In this document: in pieces, positions 9,209 to 17,654 of the stretch
Position numbering within the stretch: the first letter of the stretch is position 1
How the letters are laid out: each line of letters opens with the position of its first letter
The notes under the pieces: generated by a model
Told to the model about the DNA's origin: nothing
Seen by the model: the letters and a program-made list of their open reading frames with translations, nothing else
Database searches by the model: none
Assembly (NCBI RefSeq): GCF_000993785.3
Contig: NZ_CP009922.3
Span: 124,001 to 188,000 of the forward strand
Direction: 5' to 3'
From: Streptomyces xiamenensis
GTDB lineage: Bacteria > Actinomycetota > Actinomycetes > Streptomycetales > Streptomycetaceae
DNA length: 64,000 nucleotides
Program-made: the position numbers and the translations under genes

Positions 9209-11056
9209 TCAGCCGACGCGCACGGCGTGCGGGGTGATCCGTACCAGACGCCGTGGGCCCTCCGTCCACTCCACCGTGATCTCGTGGACGGGCCCCGGGA
9301 CGTCGGGATCGGTGGGGGTGGTCACCCGTACCCCGGCCTGTGCGGACAGCGGTGGGGGCGCGTCGTCGCCGGTCAGCCGGGCGAGGGCGATGAAGAGCCG
9401 GTCCTCGGGCGCCGTACCGGTGTGTCCGGTGAGGACGGGGAGCCGGGCCTCCGGGGTGAAGGCAGTGGGGAGTGCGGACAACGGGGGTTCGAGGGTGTAA
9501 CCATGCACCGGGTGCAGCTCGGAGCGCAGCCCCTCCCCCACTGCCCAGCCGGTGTGGCGGACCGCCACTCCCGGCTCACTGTCGATCATCAGATGAATAC
9601 GGGCCTCGGTGGCGCCGTGGGCCAGCACCACGGAGATCACCCGGTACCCGCCCGCCTCGTGGGCCGAGGCCGCCCAGCCCTCACCCGCGCCCAGCGGTTC
9701 GATCGCGGTACGGGGGGCGGGTTCGCCACCGACGAGCGGGCCGAAGTGGTTGTCGGCGGCCGGTCCGGTGCCACCCTGCGTGGGGCCCGTCACCGTGGAG
9801 TAGCCGAGCCGGGTGTAGTACGGGTCGTACCGGGCGTCCTCGCTGCCGTGATTGTGCAGCCGCACCACCCCGTCCGAGACGGTGGACTGCAGCAGCCAAC
9901 CCGGCACCGGCAGCGGGGTGACGGCGTCGGACCGCTCGGCAGGGCCCTGCTCCTCGGTCGCCGTCCACACCGGGTGGCCGGTGGGCAGCAGCAGCCCGGC
10001 GAACGCCTTGCTCGCCCAGTACGGCGAGGCCGGCCCGGAGTAGCGCTGGAGCACCCCCCGGTAGGGCCCGTGCCAGCCGAGCGACAGCAGCCCCTGGGGG
10101 CTGACCGCACCCCGGTCCAGGAAGTAGCGCAGCGCACCGGAGGCCAGCCGGCGGGTCGTACCGGGTGCCAGCGGGGTGTGGCCGGTCAGTGCCCCCAGCC
10201 ACAGCGGGGAGGTGGTGGCCATCCGGTAGGTGAGGGAGCGGCCCTGGTGCACGGGGGCCCCGTCACCGCCGAACAGCCGTGCGTAGTCGGCGAGGTGGGA
10301 GGCGAGCCGGCCGCCGTACCGGGCGAGGAGGGCGGCGTCGCCCGACTGCCAGGCGTGCAGCACCGGATAGAGATGCATGGCCCAGCCGTTGTAGTAGTCG
10401 AAGTGCCGCAGCGGGCCGTCGCTGTACCAGCCGTCGCCCCGGTACCAGGGCTCGATGCGGTCCAGGCCGCGGGCGACGGCGGCCTCGGCGGCCGCCGTCT
10501 CGATGCCGGCCTCGGCGAGGAAACCGCCCACGGTGACCGGGAACAGCTCCCAGTTGCACTCCCATGCCTCGGCGGTGAGCGCGTCCGACAGCCAGCGGGC
10601 GGCCCGTTCCCGTACCCCGGCGGGCAGTTCGTCCCACAGCCAGCGCCGGGTCAGGCGCAGTGCGAACGCGATGGAGGCGGCCTCCACCAGCGGCTGGCTG
10701 CGGTCGGTGATCAGCGGCCAGTCCTCCGGGCCGTCCCCGCCGGGCGCGCGGGTGCCGGCGGCCAGGCCGGTGGCATACCGCTCCAGGAAGCCGTGCGGGT
10801 CATCACCCCCCGAACCGGCCACCCGGAAGGCCGCCAGCAGGAAGGTCCGCGCGTACCCCTCCAGTCCGTCCGAGCGCGGCCCGGAACCGCTGGGCGGGCC
10901 GCCGGGCAGGTGGTAGAGCGCCCCTCCCCCGGTGGCGTACGGGGTGACCGCGTTCAGCAGGCCGTCTGCGACCGCCTCCCAGTGGGCACGGGTCCAGCCG
11001 GTGTGCGGGCTCAGCGCCCGGTCCTCGTCCGGAAGGGTGAAGGGGTGGTTGGCCAT
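9209..11056 (-). CDS. DUF2264 domain-containing protein
   Basis: A 615-residue DUF2264 protein. This family has an alpha/alpha-toroid N-terminal domain reminiscent of unsaturated glucuronyl hydrolases and is often encoded in glycan-utilisation loci. Visible blocks are TGWTRAHWEAVADGLL, LEGYARTFLLAAFRVAG, PLVEAASIAFALRLTRRWLW and the RGDGWYSDGPLRHFDYYNGWAMHLYP stretch, rich in aromatic and acidic residues that could bind sugar. There is no signal peptide when translation starts at ATG 11056, which lies after GGCGG. A longer in-frame form from 11164 would run through the operator, which argues against it. The LacI-type box at 11113-11127 suggests sugar-dependent control. Activity is undetermined. 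Confidence 0.85.
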   Translation of the reverse strand: MANHPFTLPDEDRALSPHTGWTRAHWEAVADGLLNAVTPYATGGGALYHLPGGPPSGSGPRSDGLEGYARTFLLAAFRVAGSGGDDPHGFLERYATGLAAGTRAPGGDGPEDWPLITDRSQPLVEAASIAFALRLTRRWLWDELPAGVRERAARWLSDALTAEAWECNWELFPVTVGGFLAEAGIETAAAEAAVARGLDRIEPWYRGDGWYSDGPLRHFDYYNGWAMHLYPVLHAWQSGDAALLARYGGRLASHLADYARLFGGDGAPVHQGRSLTYRMATTSPLWLGALTGHTPLAPGTTRRLASGALRYFLDRGAVSPQGLLSLGWHGPYRGVLQRYSGPASPYWASKAFAGLLLPTGHPVWTATEEQGPAERSDAVTPLPVPGWLLQSTVSDGVVRLHNHGSEDARYDPYYTRLGYSTVTGPTQGGTGPAADNHFGPLVGGEPAPRTAIEPLGAGEGWAASAHEAGGYRVISVVLAHGATEARIHLMIDSEPGVAVRHTGWAVGEGLRSELHPVHGYTLEPPLSALPTAFTPEARLPVLTGHTGTAPEDRLFIALARLTGDDAPPPLSAQAGVRVTTPTDPDVPGPVHEITVEWTEGPRRLVRITPHAVRVG

Positions 11057-11112
11057 GCGTGTGCCGCCTGATCGCTCGGGGGCCGGTCCGCCGGGCACCC
11101 TATGCCAGGACA

Positions 11113-11127
11113 GCAAACGCTTTCCAG
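11113..11127. promoter_or_regulatory. LacI-type operator candidate between DUF2264 and the FAD oxidoreductase
   Basis: GCAAACGCTTTCCAG reads CTGGAAAGCGTTTGC on the minus strand, a match to RGAAARCGTT. It lies about 60 bp upstream of the DUF2264 ATG and about 50 bp upstream of the divergent oxidoreductase ATG. Confidence 0.6.
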
Positions 11128-11178
11128 ACCCCGGCCGGGACACTGGCCGGAAAGCGGCGGACATGCTAGTCAGACCCC

Positions 11179-12777
11179 ATGCCTGCCCACTCCTCGTATG
11201 ACGCCGTGATCGTCGGCGGTGGCCACAACGGTCTGGTCGCCGCCGCCTACCTCGCCCGCGCCGGGCGACGCGTACTGCTGCTGGAGCGCCTGGCGCACAC
11301 CGGGGGCGCGGCGGTCTCCGCCACCGCCTTCCCGGGCGTGGCCGCCCGGCTGTCGCGGTACGCCTACCTGGTGAGCCTGCTGCCGGACCACATCGTGCGG
11401 GACCTGGGGCTGCGGCTGACCCCGGCCAAGCGTGAGTTCTCCTCGTACACGCCGGTGGTCCGCCAGGGGCGCGCCACCGGGCTGCTGGTCGGGGGCGGCA
11501 CCGAGCGCACCCGTGAGGCGTTCGCCCGGCTGACCGGCTCGGACCGGGAGTTCGAGGCGTGGCAGGACTTCTACGCGATGACCCGGCGCCTGGCCGCGCG
11601 GGTCTTCCCCTCCCTCACCGAACCGCTGCCCACCCGAGCCGAACTGCGGGAGCGGGTGGGCGACGAGGCGGCCTGGGAGGCGGTGTTCGAGCGGCCGCTG
11701 GGCGAGACGATCGAGGAGCGGTTCGCGGACGACCTGGTGCGCGGGGTCGTGCTCACGGACGGTCTGATCGGCACCTTCGCCTCGGCCCACGACCCGTCGC
11801 TGCGGCAGAACCGTTGCTTCCTGTACCACGTGATCGGTGGCTCCACCGGCGACTGGGACGTTCCGGTGGGCGGTATGGGAGCGGTCACCGACGCGCTGGC
11901 GGCGTCGGCGCGGCGGGCCGGGGCGGAACTGGTGACCGGGCACGAGGTCACCGGCATCTCACCGGACGGCGGTCCCGGCGGGCGCGCGGAGGTGCGCTTC
12001 GCCGACGGGGAGGGGCGCGACGGCGCGGTGGGAGCGGAGCGGGTGCTGGTCAACGCGTCTCCGCAGGTGCTGGCACGGCTGCTGGGGGAGGCCGCGGGGC
12101 AGCCCTCCGAGCCCGTGGAGGGCGCGCAGCTGAAGGTGAACATGCTGCTGCGCCGGCTGCCCCGGCTGCGGGACGCCTCGGTCGACCCGCGGGACGCCTT
12201 CGCCGGGACGTTCCACGTGGCGGAGGGATACGCCCAGTTGGAGACGGCCTACCGGGAGGCGGTGGCCGGGACGGGGCCGGCGGCACCGCCGAGTGAGCTG
12301 TACTGCCACTCGCTGTCCGATCCCTCGATCCTCTCCCCCGAGCTGGCCGGGGCCGGGTACCAGACCCTGACCCTGTTCGGACTGCACACCCCGGCGCGGC
12401 TGTTCGCCGGGGGCGGGCAGAGCGAGGCGGAGGTACGGGACCGGCTGCTGGCGGCGGCGCTGGCGCAGCTGGACGAGCAGTTGGCGGAGCCGATCGCGGA
12501 CTGTCTGGCGGTGGACGGGGAGGGCCGGCCCTGTCTGGAGGTGAAGACGCCGCTGGACCTGGAGCGCGACCTGTGGCTGCCGGGCGGAAACATCTTCCAC
12601 GGGGATCTGGACTTCCCCTTCCGGGAGGGGGCGGACGGTGCGCGGGGGCCGGCGGACCGTTGGGGTGTGGGGACCGGGCACGAACGAGTCCTGGTGTGCG
12701 GTTCCGGCGCCGCCAGGGGCGGCGGGGTGAGCGGGATCCCGGGGCACAACGCGGCGATGGCGGCGCTGGGCCGGTAG
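11179..12777 (+). CDS. Phytoene desaturase-like FAD-dependent oxidoreductase
   Basis: A 532-residue NAD(P)/FAD oxidoreductase of the phytoene desaturase / PYROXD2 group. The N-terminal dinucleotide fold is plain (VIVGGGHNGLVAAAYLARAG followed by Glu in LLLE). Conserved GGMGAVTDAL and a C-terminal flavin-binding segment close the family pattern. The C terminus (GVSGIPGHNAAMAAL) is the typical end. No carotenoid genes are nearby, so the substrate is probably not phytoene. It is divergent from DUF2264 and shares a 122-bp promoter region with it. Confidence 0.88.
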   Translation: MPAHSSYDAVIVGGGHNGLVAAAYLARAGRRVLLLERLAHTGGAAVSATAFPGVAARLSRYAYLVSLLPDHIVRDLGLRLTPAKREFSSYTPVVRQGRATGLLVGGGTERTREAFARLTGSDREFEAWQDFYAMTRRLAARVFPSLTEPLPTRAELRERVGDEAAWEAVFERPLGETIEERFADDLVRGVVLTDGLIGTFASAHDPSLRQNRCFLYHVIGGSTGDWDVPVGGMGAVTDALAASARRAGAELVTGHEVTGISPDGGPGGRAEVRFADGEGRDGAVGAERVLVNASPQVLARLLGEAAGQPSEPVEGAQLKVNMLLRRLPRLRDASVDPRDAFAGTFHVAEGYAQLETAYREAVAGTGPAAPPSELYCHSLSDPSILSPELAGAGYQTLTLFGLHTPARLFAGGGQSEAEVRDRLLAAALAQLDEQLAEPIADCLAVDGEGRPCLEVKTPLDLERDLWLPGGNIFHGDLDFPFREGADGARGPADRWGVGTGHERVLVCGSGAARGGGVSGIPGHNAAMAALGR

Positions 12778-12862
12778 GCGGGGGGCAGGTGGCGGGTGGG
12801 ACGTGGTGTCCGGCCGGCCCCGGTACGGCGCGGGTCGAGGGAGCCTCCGCGCCGCCGGGGCC

Positions 12863-12907
12863 GGGGGGCGTGTCCGGGGCAGTGTCGCAGCCCCGGACAC
12901 GCCCCCC
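12863..12907. terminator. Bidirectional terminator with an 18-bp perfect stem
   Basis: Positions 12863-12880 pair perfectly with 12890-12907 around a 9-nt loop. The stem abuts the stop codon of the GH31 gene (minus strand) and lies 85 bp after the oxidoreductase stop, so it can serve both convergent genes. Confidence 0.8.
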
Positions 12908-14893
12908 TCATGCCGGGTGGATGGGCAGGGTGCGGCCCTCCCTGACGTACAGCGGGATGCGCTCCAGCGGGGCCGCCGCCCGCACCGTACCCCCGCCGTC
13001 GTGCACCGTGCCGTCGTGGGCGTCCCGCCAGCGGGTGCCGGCCGGCAGGTAAACGCTCCGTGCCCGGACGCCCGGCTCGGCGACGGGTGCCACCAGCAGA
13101 TCGGGGCCCAGCAGGAACTGGTCCTCCACCTCCCAGGCGGCCGGGTCCTCGGGGAAGTCGTAGAACAGCGGGCGCATCGGCGGGGTGCCGGTGCGGTGGG
13201 CGATGTCCATCTGTTCCTGGACGTAGGGGCGCAGCCGCTCGCGCAGCAGCATCTGGTCACGGATCAGGGGGTAGACCGGGCCGTAGGACCATGGTTCGTT
13301 GGGCCCGCCGGTCATCGTCACGCCGAAGGGCTGGTTCGGGTCGCGGTCCCCGTGCAGCCGGAACAGCGGGCAGTGCACCCCGTACTGGAACCAGCGCACC
13401 ATCAGTTCCTGGTAGTCGGGGTCCGCGGGGTCCCCGCCGTGGAAGCCGCCGATGTCGGTGGTCCACCAGGGGATGCCGCTGAGGGCGACGTTCAGTCCGG
13501 CGCGGATCTGGACGCGCAGCGAGTCGAAGGTGGCGGGGATGTCACCGGACCACAGGGCCGCCCCGTAACGCTGACTTCCGGCCCAGGCCGAACGGTTGAG
13601 GGTGACGATCTCCTCCTCACCCTCGGCGGTGAGCCCTTCGTGGAAGGCCCGGGCGTGTTCGCGCGGGTAGAGGTTTCCGGTCTGCCGGCCGCCGCCGATG
13701 GCGTACTCGGCGCGTTCCTGCAGGGGCGGGGCGATGTCGGGTTCGCAGGCGTCCAGCCAGAAGACGCTGATGCCGTGCCGGTGGTAGCCCTCGCGCACCG
13801 CGTCCCACAGCAGCCGCCGGGCGGCGGGGTCGGTGGGGTCAATGTAATGAGTGGGGGCGAAACCGCCCGGTGCGGGCCAGTTCTGGGTGAGCAGTCCGCC
13901 GTGCCGGTCGGCGACCAGGCCGCGGGTGGCGTGCAGTGCGTCGTGGTGGGTGCCCTCGGGGTGCACGGTGGGCCAGATGGAGACCATCAGCCGGACCCCG
14001 AGGGTCTCCAGTTCGGCGACCATGGCGGCCGGGTCGGGCCAGTCGACGGGGTCGAAGCTCCAGTCCCCCATCTGGCGCCAGTGGAAGAAGTCGCTGACGA
14101 TGACCGACAGCGGCAGCTCACGGCGTGCGAACTCGCGTGCCACCTCCAGCAGTTCCTCCTGGGTGCGGTAGCGCAGCCGGGACTGCCAGAAGCCGGTGGC
14201 CCAGTACGGCAGCGGGGGCGGGTAGCCGGTGGCGGCGGCGTAGGAGGCCATCAGGTCGGTGGGGGTGTCGCCCGCGGTGACCCAGTAGTCGATCTGCTCG
14301 CTGCGCTCGGCCACCCAGCGGGTGGCGTCGTGGGCGAGCTCGACGCGGCCGAGGGCGGGGTTGTTCCACAGCAGCCCGTAGCCGCGGGAGGAGATCAGCA
14401 GCGGGATGCTGACCTCGGCGTTGCGCTGGGCGAGTTCGATGACCAGGCCCTTCTGGTCGAGCCGGCCGTGCAGATGCTGGCCGAGCCCGTAGAGCCGTTC
14501 GTCCGGGTGGGCGGCGAAGCGCTGTTCGAGGCGGTAGCCGCCGTCGCCGTGCGGGGTGTGGGTACGGGGCGGCGGCCAGCCCTTGTACGGTTCGGCGTCG
14601 GCCAGCAGTTCCTCGCCGGTGGCGGTGCGGGTGAAACGGAGCCGGCCCCGGGCGTCGAGGTGGGCGGTGATCCGGCCGTTGACGAGCCGGCCGCCGCCCG
14701 CGTCGGCCGGCTCGGTGTACGCGGTCCCGTTGTCGGAGGGCGGGGCGTCGAGGGCGCCGGGGGTGGCGGCGCGTATTCCGGCGGCTCCGGCGCGTACCCG
14801 CACGGCGTCGTTCCCCCAGGGCTCGACCCGGAGCACCTCCCCCGGCGAGAGCCGCTCCAGATGCCGTGGGTGGACGGTGACGGTGGTGCTCAT
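12908..14893 (-). CDS. GH31 glycoside hydrolase, probable alpha-xylosidase
   Basis: A 661-residue GH31 enzyme without a signal peptide, hence cytoplasmic. The nucleophile Asp ~381 lies in FWLDACEPD and the acid/base Asp ~451 in WSGDIPAT, both canonical. The RYRTQEELLEVAREF and DWSFDPVDWPDP segments resemble bacterial alpha-xylosidases more than maltases. The beta-sandwich N-terminal domain is residues ~1-225, the barrel ~226-560 and C-terminal sheet domains follow. It would remove non-reducing alpha-xylose from xyloglucan oligosaccharides. Alpha-glucosidase is the alternative. A CCGAAACTTTCGG inverted repeat lies about 80 bp upstream and a LacI gene lies further upstream on the same strand. 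Confidence 0.88.
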   Translation of the reverse strand: MSTTVTVHPRHLERLSPGEVLRVEPWGNDAVRVRAGAAGIRAATPGALDAPPSDNGTAYTEPADAGGGRLVNGRITAHLDARGRLRFTRTATGEELLADAEPYKGWPPPRTHTPHGDGGYRLEQRFAAHPDERLYGLGQHLHGRLDQKGLVIELAQRNAEVSIPLLISSRGYGLLWNNPALGRVELAHDATRWVAERSEQIDYWVTAGDTPTDLMASYAAATGYPPPLPYWATGFWQSRLRYRTQEELLEVAREFARRELPLSVIVSDFFHWRQMGDWSFDPVDWPDPAAMVAELETLGVRLMVSIWPTVHPEGTHHDALHATRGLVADRHGGLLTQNWPAPGGFAPTHYIDPTDPAARRLLWDAVREGYHRHGISVFWLDACEPDIAPPLQERAEYAIGGGRQTGNLYPREHARAFHEGLTAEGEEEIVTLNRSAWAGSQRYGAALWSGDIPATFDSLRVQIRAGLNVALSGIPWWTTDIGGFHGGDPADPDYQELMVRWFQYGVHCPLFRLHGDRDPNQPFGVTMTGGPNEPWSYGPVYPLIRDQMLLRERLRPYVQEQMDIAHRTGTPPMRPLFYDFPEDPAAWEVEDQFLLGPDLLVAPVAEPGVRARSVYLPAGTRWRDAHDGTVHDGGGTVRAAAPLERIPLYVREGRTLPIHPA

Positions 14894-15237
14894 ACGTGCT
14901 GTCCTCCGGTGTGTGGGCCCTTCTGTGGATCATGGTGGCCCCGGAGGGAGGGGAGGGAAACCGCGTCGGCGGCGCCGAAACTTTCGGGTTCCGGCTCGGC
15001 CGACACCGATCCGCAGGTCCGCGCCGCGGTACGTCCGGAGACTGCCGTCGCACTCGATGTCGCCCGGGGCCGGGAGCGGTGCCGTGGGCCGTCCCCGTGA
15101 CCGGGGCGGATGAGGAGAGGAGGGTGCGGTGGGTCAGCCGGGGAACCGATCGATGGCGGGGTGGAGCCACCGGCGGCCCGCGGTGAACGGGAAGTCGGGG
15201 TCGGCGTGGTGGCCGGGCCGGACCGGGTGGGTGCCGG
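14894..15237. other. Intergenic region between the LacI and GH31 genes
   Basis: This 344-bp gap follows the LacI stop and precedes GH31, both on the minus strand. It holds the inverted repeat at 14975-14987. I find no supported gene in the rest. Open frames crossing it are antisense extensions without family features. Confidence 0.6.
14975..14987. promoter_or_regulatory. CGAAACTTTCG inverted repeat upstream of GH31
   Basis: CCGAAACTTTCGG is a perfect 13-bp inverted repeat with a single central base, about 80 bp upstream of the GH31 ATG. The 11-bp core recurs exactly at 57335-57345 in front of the second LacI gene. From memory, the same core is described upstream of Streptomyces xylanase genes. 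Confidence 0.7.
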
Positions 15238-16335
15238 TCACGCCGGTTCCCCGGCCGGGGCGGAAGGACCCTGGCGGGTCGTGGGCGGGGCGGTGGAGTC
15301 CCGGATGACCACGTGGGTGCCGAGCACCGCGTGCTGGGCGGCCGAGGAGACCTCCCCCGCGCGCAGGCCCAGCGCCAGGCGTACGGCGGTGCGGCCGACC
15401 TCCTCGTACGGCACGTGCACGGTGGTCAGCTGCGGGCGCAGGTCGGTGGCCGGGTCGACATCGTCGTAGCCGGTGAGCGAGACATCCTCGGGGACGCGCA
15501 GACCCCGGTCACCGAGTGCGGCCAGGGCGCCGGCGGCGACGGTGTCGGTGACGGCGCACACCGCGGTGAAGTCGCGGCCCTCGCGCAACCGGGCGGTCAG
15601 CTTCTCGTAGGCGTCGGCCCGGCTGAACTCGGTGGCGACGACGAGGGCCTCGTCGACCGCCACGGCGTGGTCGGCCAGGGCGCGGCGGTAGCCGGCGAGG
15701 CGGCCGGCAGCCGTGGTGGAGCCGTTGGCGGCGGCGCCCAGGAAGAGGACGCGCCGGTGACCCTGGGCCAGCAGCCGGCTGACCACGGCGTAGGCGCCGC
15801 CCTCGTTGTCGTACTCCACGACGGTGGCGGGGACATCGGGGCCCAGCGGAGGGCGTCCGCACAGCACCAGCCGGGACCCGGAGGCGTCCAGGGAGTGCGC
15901 GATGGCCGTCATCTGACCGCGGTAGGCGGCGTCATCGACCACTCCGCCGATGAGGATGACGGCACCGGCGCCCTGTTCGCGCATGGTGCGCACGACGGAC
16001 AGTTCCCGTTCGGGGTCGCCCTGCGTGGTGCAGATCAGGCAGATCCTGCCGCGCCTGGCCGCTTCCTGCTCGACGCCGTGTGCGACCGAGGCGAAGGAGG
16101 CGCCGCGCACGTCGTTGAGGACGAAGGCGACGGTGGGGGTGCCGCGGCCGCGCAGCGCGCGGGCGTGGGTGTTGGCGACGTAGTCGAGGTCCTTGATGGC
16201 GCGCAGCACCCGCTGGCGGGTGCGCTGGGCGACCGGGTAGTTGTCGGCGAGGACGCGGGACACCGTGGCCATCGACACACCGGCCCGTAGCGCGACGTCG
16301 CGCAGCGTGGCCGGTGCTCCGCCGGCCGACGTCAT
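15238..16335 (-). CDS. LacI family transcriptional regulator
   Basis: A 365-residue LacI/GalR repressor. The N-terminal helix-turn-helix and hinge read TLRDVALRAGVSMATVSRVLADN, with the usual YVANTHARALRG hinge helix. The periplasmic-binding-like effector domain includes SLTGYDDVDPATDLRPQLTTV. It is divergent from the hydroxyacid dehydrogenase. Two boxes of the RGAAARCGTT type lie in the shared region, one about 15 bp from its own start, suggesting autoregulation. Similar boxes upstream of the reductase, DUF2264 and perhaps GH127 genes make a local regulon plausible. The inducer is unknown, probably a plant-derived sugar. Confidence 0.92.
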   Translation of the reverse strand: MTSAGGAPATLRDVALRAGVSMATVSRVLADNYPVAQRTRQRVLRAIKDLDYVANTHARALRGRGTPTVAFVLNDVRGASFASVAHGVEQEAARRGRICLICTTQGDPERELSVVRTMREQGAGAVILIGGVVDDAAYRGQMTAIAHSLDASGSRLVLCGRPPLGPDVPATVVEYDNEGGAYAVVSRLLAQGHRRVLFLGAAANGSTTAAGRLAGYRRALADHAVAVDEALVVATEFSRADAYEKLTARLREGRDFTAVCAVTDTVAAGALAALGDRGLRVPEDVSLTGYDDVDPATDLRPQLTTVHVPYEEVGRTAVRLALGLRAGEVSSAAQHAVLGTHVVIRDSTAPPTTRQGPSAPAGEPA

Positions 16336-16346
16336 GGCAGCGCTCC

Positions 16347-16363
16347 GCAGAAAGCGTTTCTCC
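16347..16363. promoter_or_regulatory. LacI-type operator candidate near the LacI start
   Basis: GCAGAAAGCGTTTCTCC has AGAAA and TTTCT arms around GCG. It sits 12-28 bp upstream of the LacI ATG, where repression of its own transcription would be effective. Confidence 0.65.
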
Positions 16364-16453
16364 TCATTCGGCGCAGTCTAACGGGAGGGGCCGGCACGCG
16401 ACTTCGCCGCTTCACGCCCTTGACGTGCCCTTGGGCCGGTGTTCAGGCTGGGC

Positions 16454-16470
16454 AGACAACGTTTTCTGTC
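16454..16470. promoter_or_regulatory. LacI-type operator candidate upstream of the hydroxyacid dehydrogenase
   Basis: AGACAACGTTTTCTGTC (minus strand GACAGAAAACGTTGTCT) has GACA/TGTC outer arms and an AACGTT core. It lies about 22 bp upstream of the dehydrogenase ATG and about 100 bp from the box at 16347. Confidence 0.62.
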
Positions 16471-16491
16471 ATGGGGAGCTGACCAGCACCA

Positions 16492-17511
16492 ATGCCCAGC
16501 ATCCACAACGGCGCGGCGCGGCCCGCCGCGCTGTTCGTCATGGACCCGGCCCATCTCCCCCGGCTCTTCCCCCCGGGTGTGCGCGAGCGGCTGTCGGGGG
16601 TGCTGCGGCTGCCGGACGATGCCGCGCCGCACCCGGTGCCGGCCGGTGGCATCGACCCGGCGGAGGTGGAGGTCCTGATCACCGGCTGGGGCTGTGCGCC
16701 GCTGACCGAGCCGGTGCTGTCGGGGCTGCCCCGGCTGCGCGCCGTGCTGCACGCGGCCGGTAGCGTCAAGCACCACATCACCGAGGCGTGCTGGGAGCGC
16801 GGCCTTTCGGTGTCCTCGGCCGCCGCCGCCAACGCGCTGCCGGTGGCGGAGTTCACGCTGGGCGCGATGTTGCTGAGCGGCAAGGACGCGCTGGGCACGG
16901 CGGCCAGGTACACGGCCGAACGCCGCCCGCCGGCGGCGGCACGTACCCACACCATGGGCAACTACCGGCGCCGGGTCGGCATCGTGGGCGCGTCCCGGAT
17001 CGGGCGCCGGGTGATCGAACTGCTGCGCCCGTTCGACTTCGAGGTGGCGGTGCACGATCCGTATCTGCGGGCGGAGGAGGCGCGGGAGCTGGGTGTGGCC
17101 CCGCTGCCGCTGGACGAACTGTGCGCCGTCAGTACGGTGCTGAGCCTGCACGCCCCGGCCGTGCCCGCGACCCGGCGGCTGCTGGACGCCCGGCGGCTGG
17201 CACTGCTGCCGGACGGCGCCACCGTGATCAACACCGCGCGCGGGTCGCTGGTGGACCAGAACGCGCTGGAGGCGGAGTTGGTGTCCGGCCGGATATCGGC
17301 GGTGCTCGACGTGACCGAACCGGAGCCGCTGCCGGTGGACTCACCGCTGTTCGGACTGGAGAACGTCCTGCTCACGCCGCACATCGCCGGGGCGCTGGGC
17401 AATGAACTGGAGCGACTGGGCGAGGTGGTGGCGCAGGAGGCGGCAGCGCTGTGCGCGGGCCGGCCGCTGCGGCACCGGGTGCAGCGATCGGATCTGGACA
17501 CGATCGCCTGA
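16492..17511 (+). CDS. D-isomer specific 2-hydroxyacid dehydrogenase
   Basis: A 339-residue NAD-dependent hydroxyacid dehydrogenase. The cofactor fold shows VGIVGASRIGRRVIELL, with Ser in place of the second Gly of GxGxxG. The catalytic triad is complete: Arg in NTARGSLVD, Glu in DVTEPEPLP and His in TPHIAGA. Family members near sugar genes reduce or oxidise 2-hydroxy or 2-keto acids from sugar acid catabolism; the exact substrate is open. ATG 16492 has GGGGAG some 15 bp upstream, a long spacing, so ATG 16540 is an alternative start. It is divergent from LacI and probably controlled by it. Confidence 0.88.
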   Translation: MPSIHNGAARPAALFVMDPAHLPRLFPPGVRERLSGVLRLPDDAAPHPVPAGGIDPAEVEVLITGWGCAPLTEPVLSGLPRLRAVLHAAGSVKHHITEACWERGLSVSSAAAANALPVAEFTLGAMLLSGKDALGTAARYTAERRPPAAARTHTMGNYRRRVGIVGASRIGRRVIELLRPFDFEVAVHDPYLRAEEARELGVAPLPLDELCAVSTVLSLHAPAVPATRRLLDARRLALLPDGATVINTARGSLVDQNALEAELVSGRISAVLDVTEPEPLPVDSPLFGLENVLLTPHIAGALGNELERLGEVVAQEAAALCAGRPLRHRVQRSDLDTIA

Positions 17512-17654
17512 GCGCCGGTCCGGGCGGCAACCTCTGCCTCCCGGGCGGCGACGGACAGGCGGACGGGGCGTTCGGGCGACCGGGTTCGGCACGGCCGCGC
17601 GAACGCCGCCGTCCGTCACCCCTGTCCGTCGTTCCTCTCACACCAGGAGAGAGC

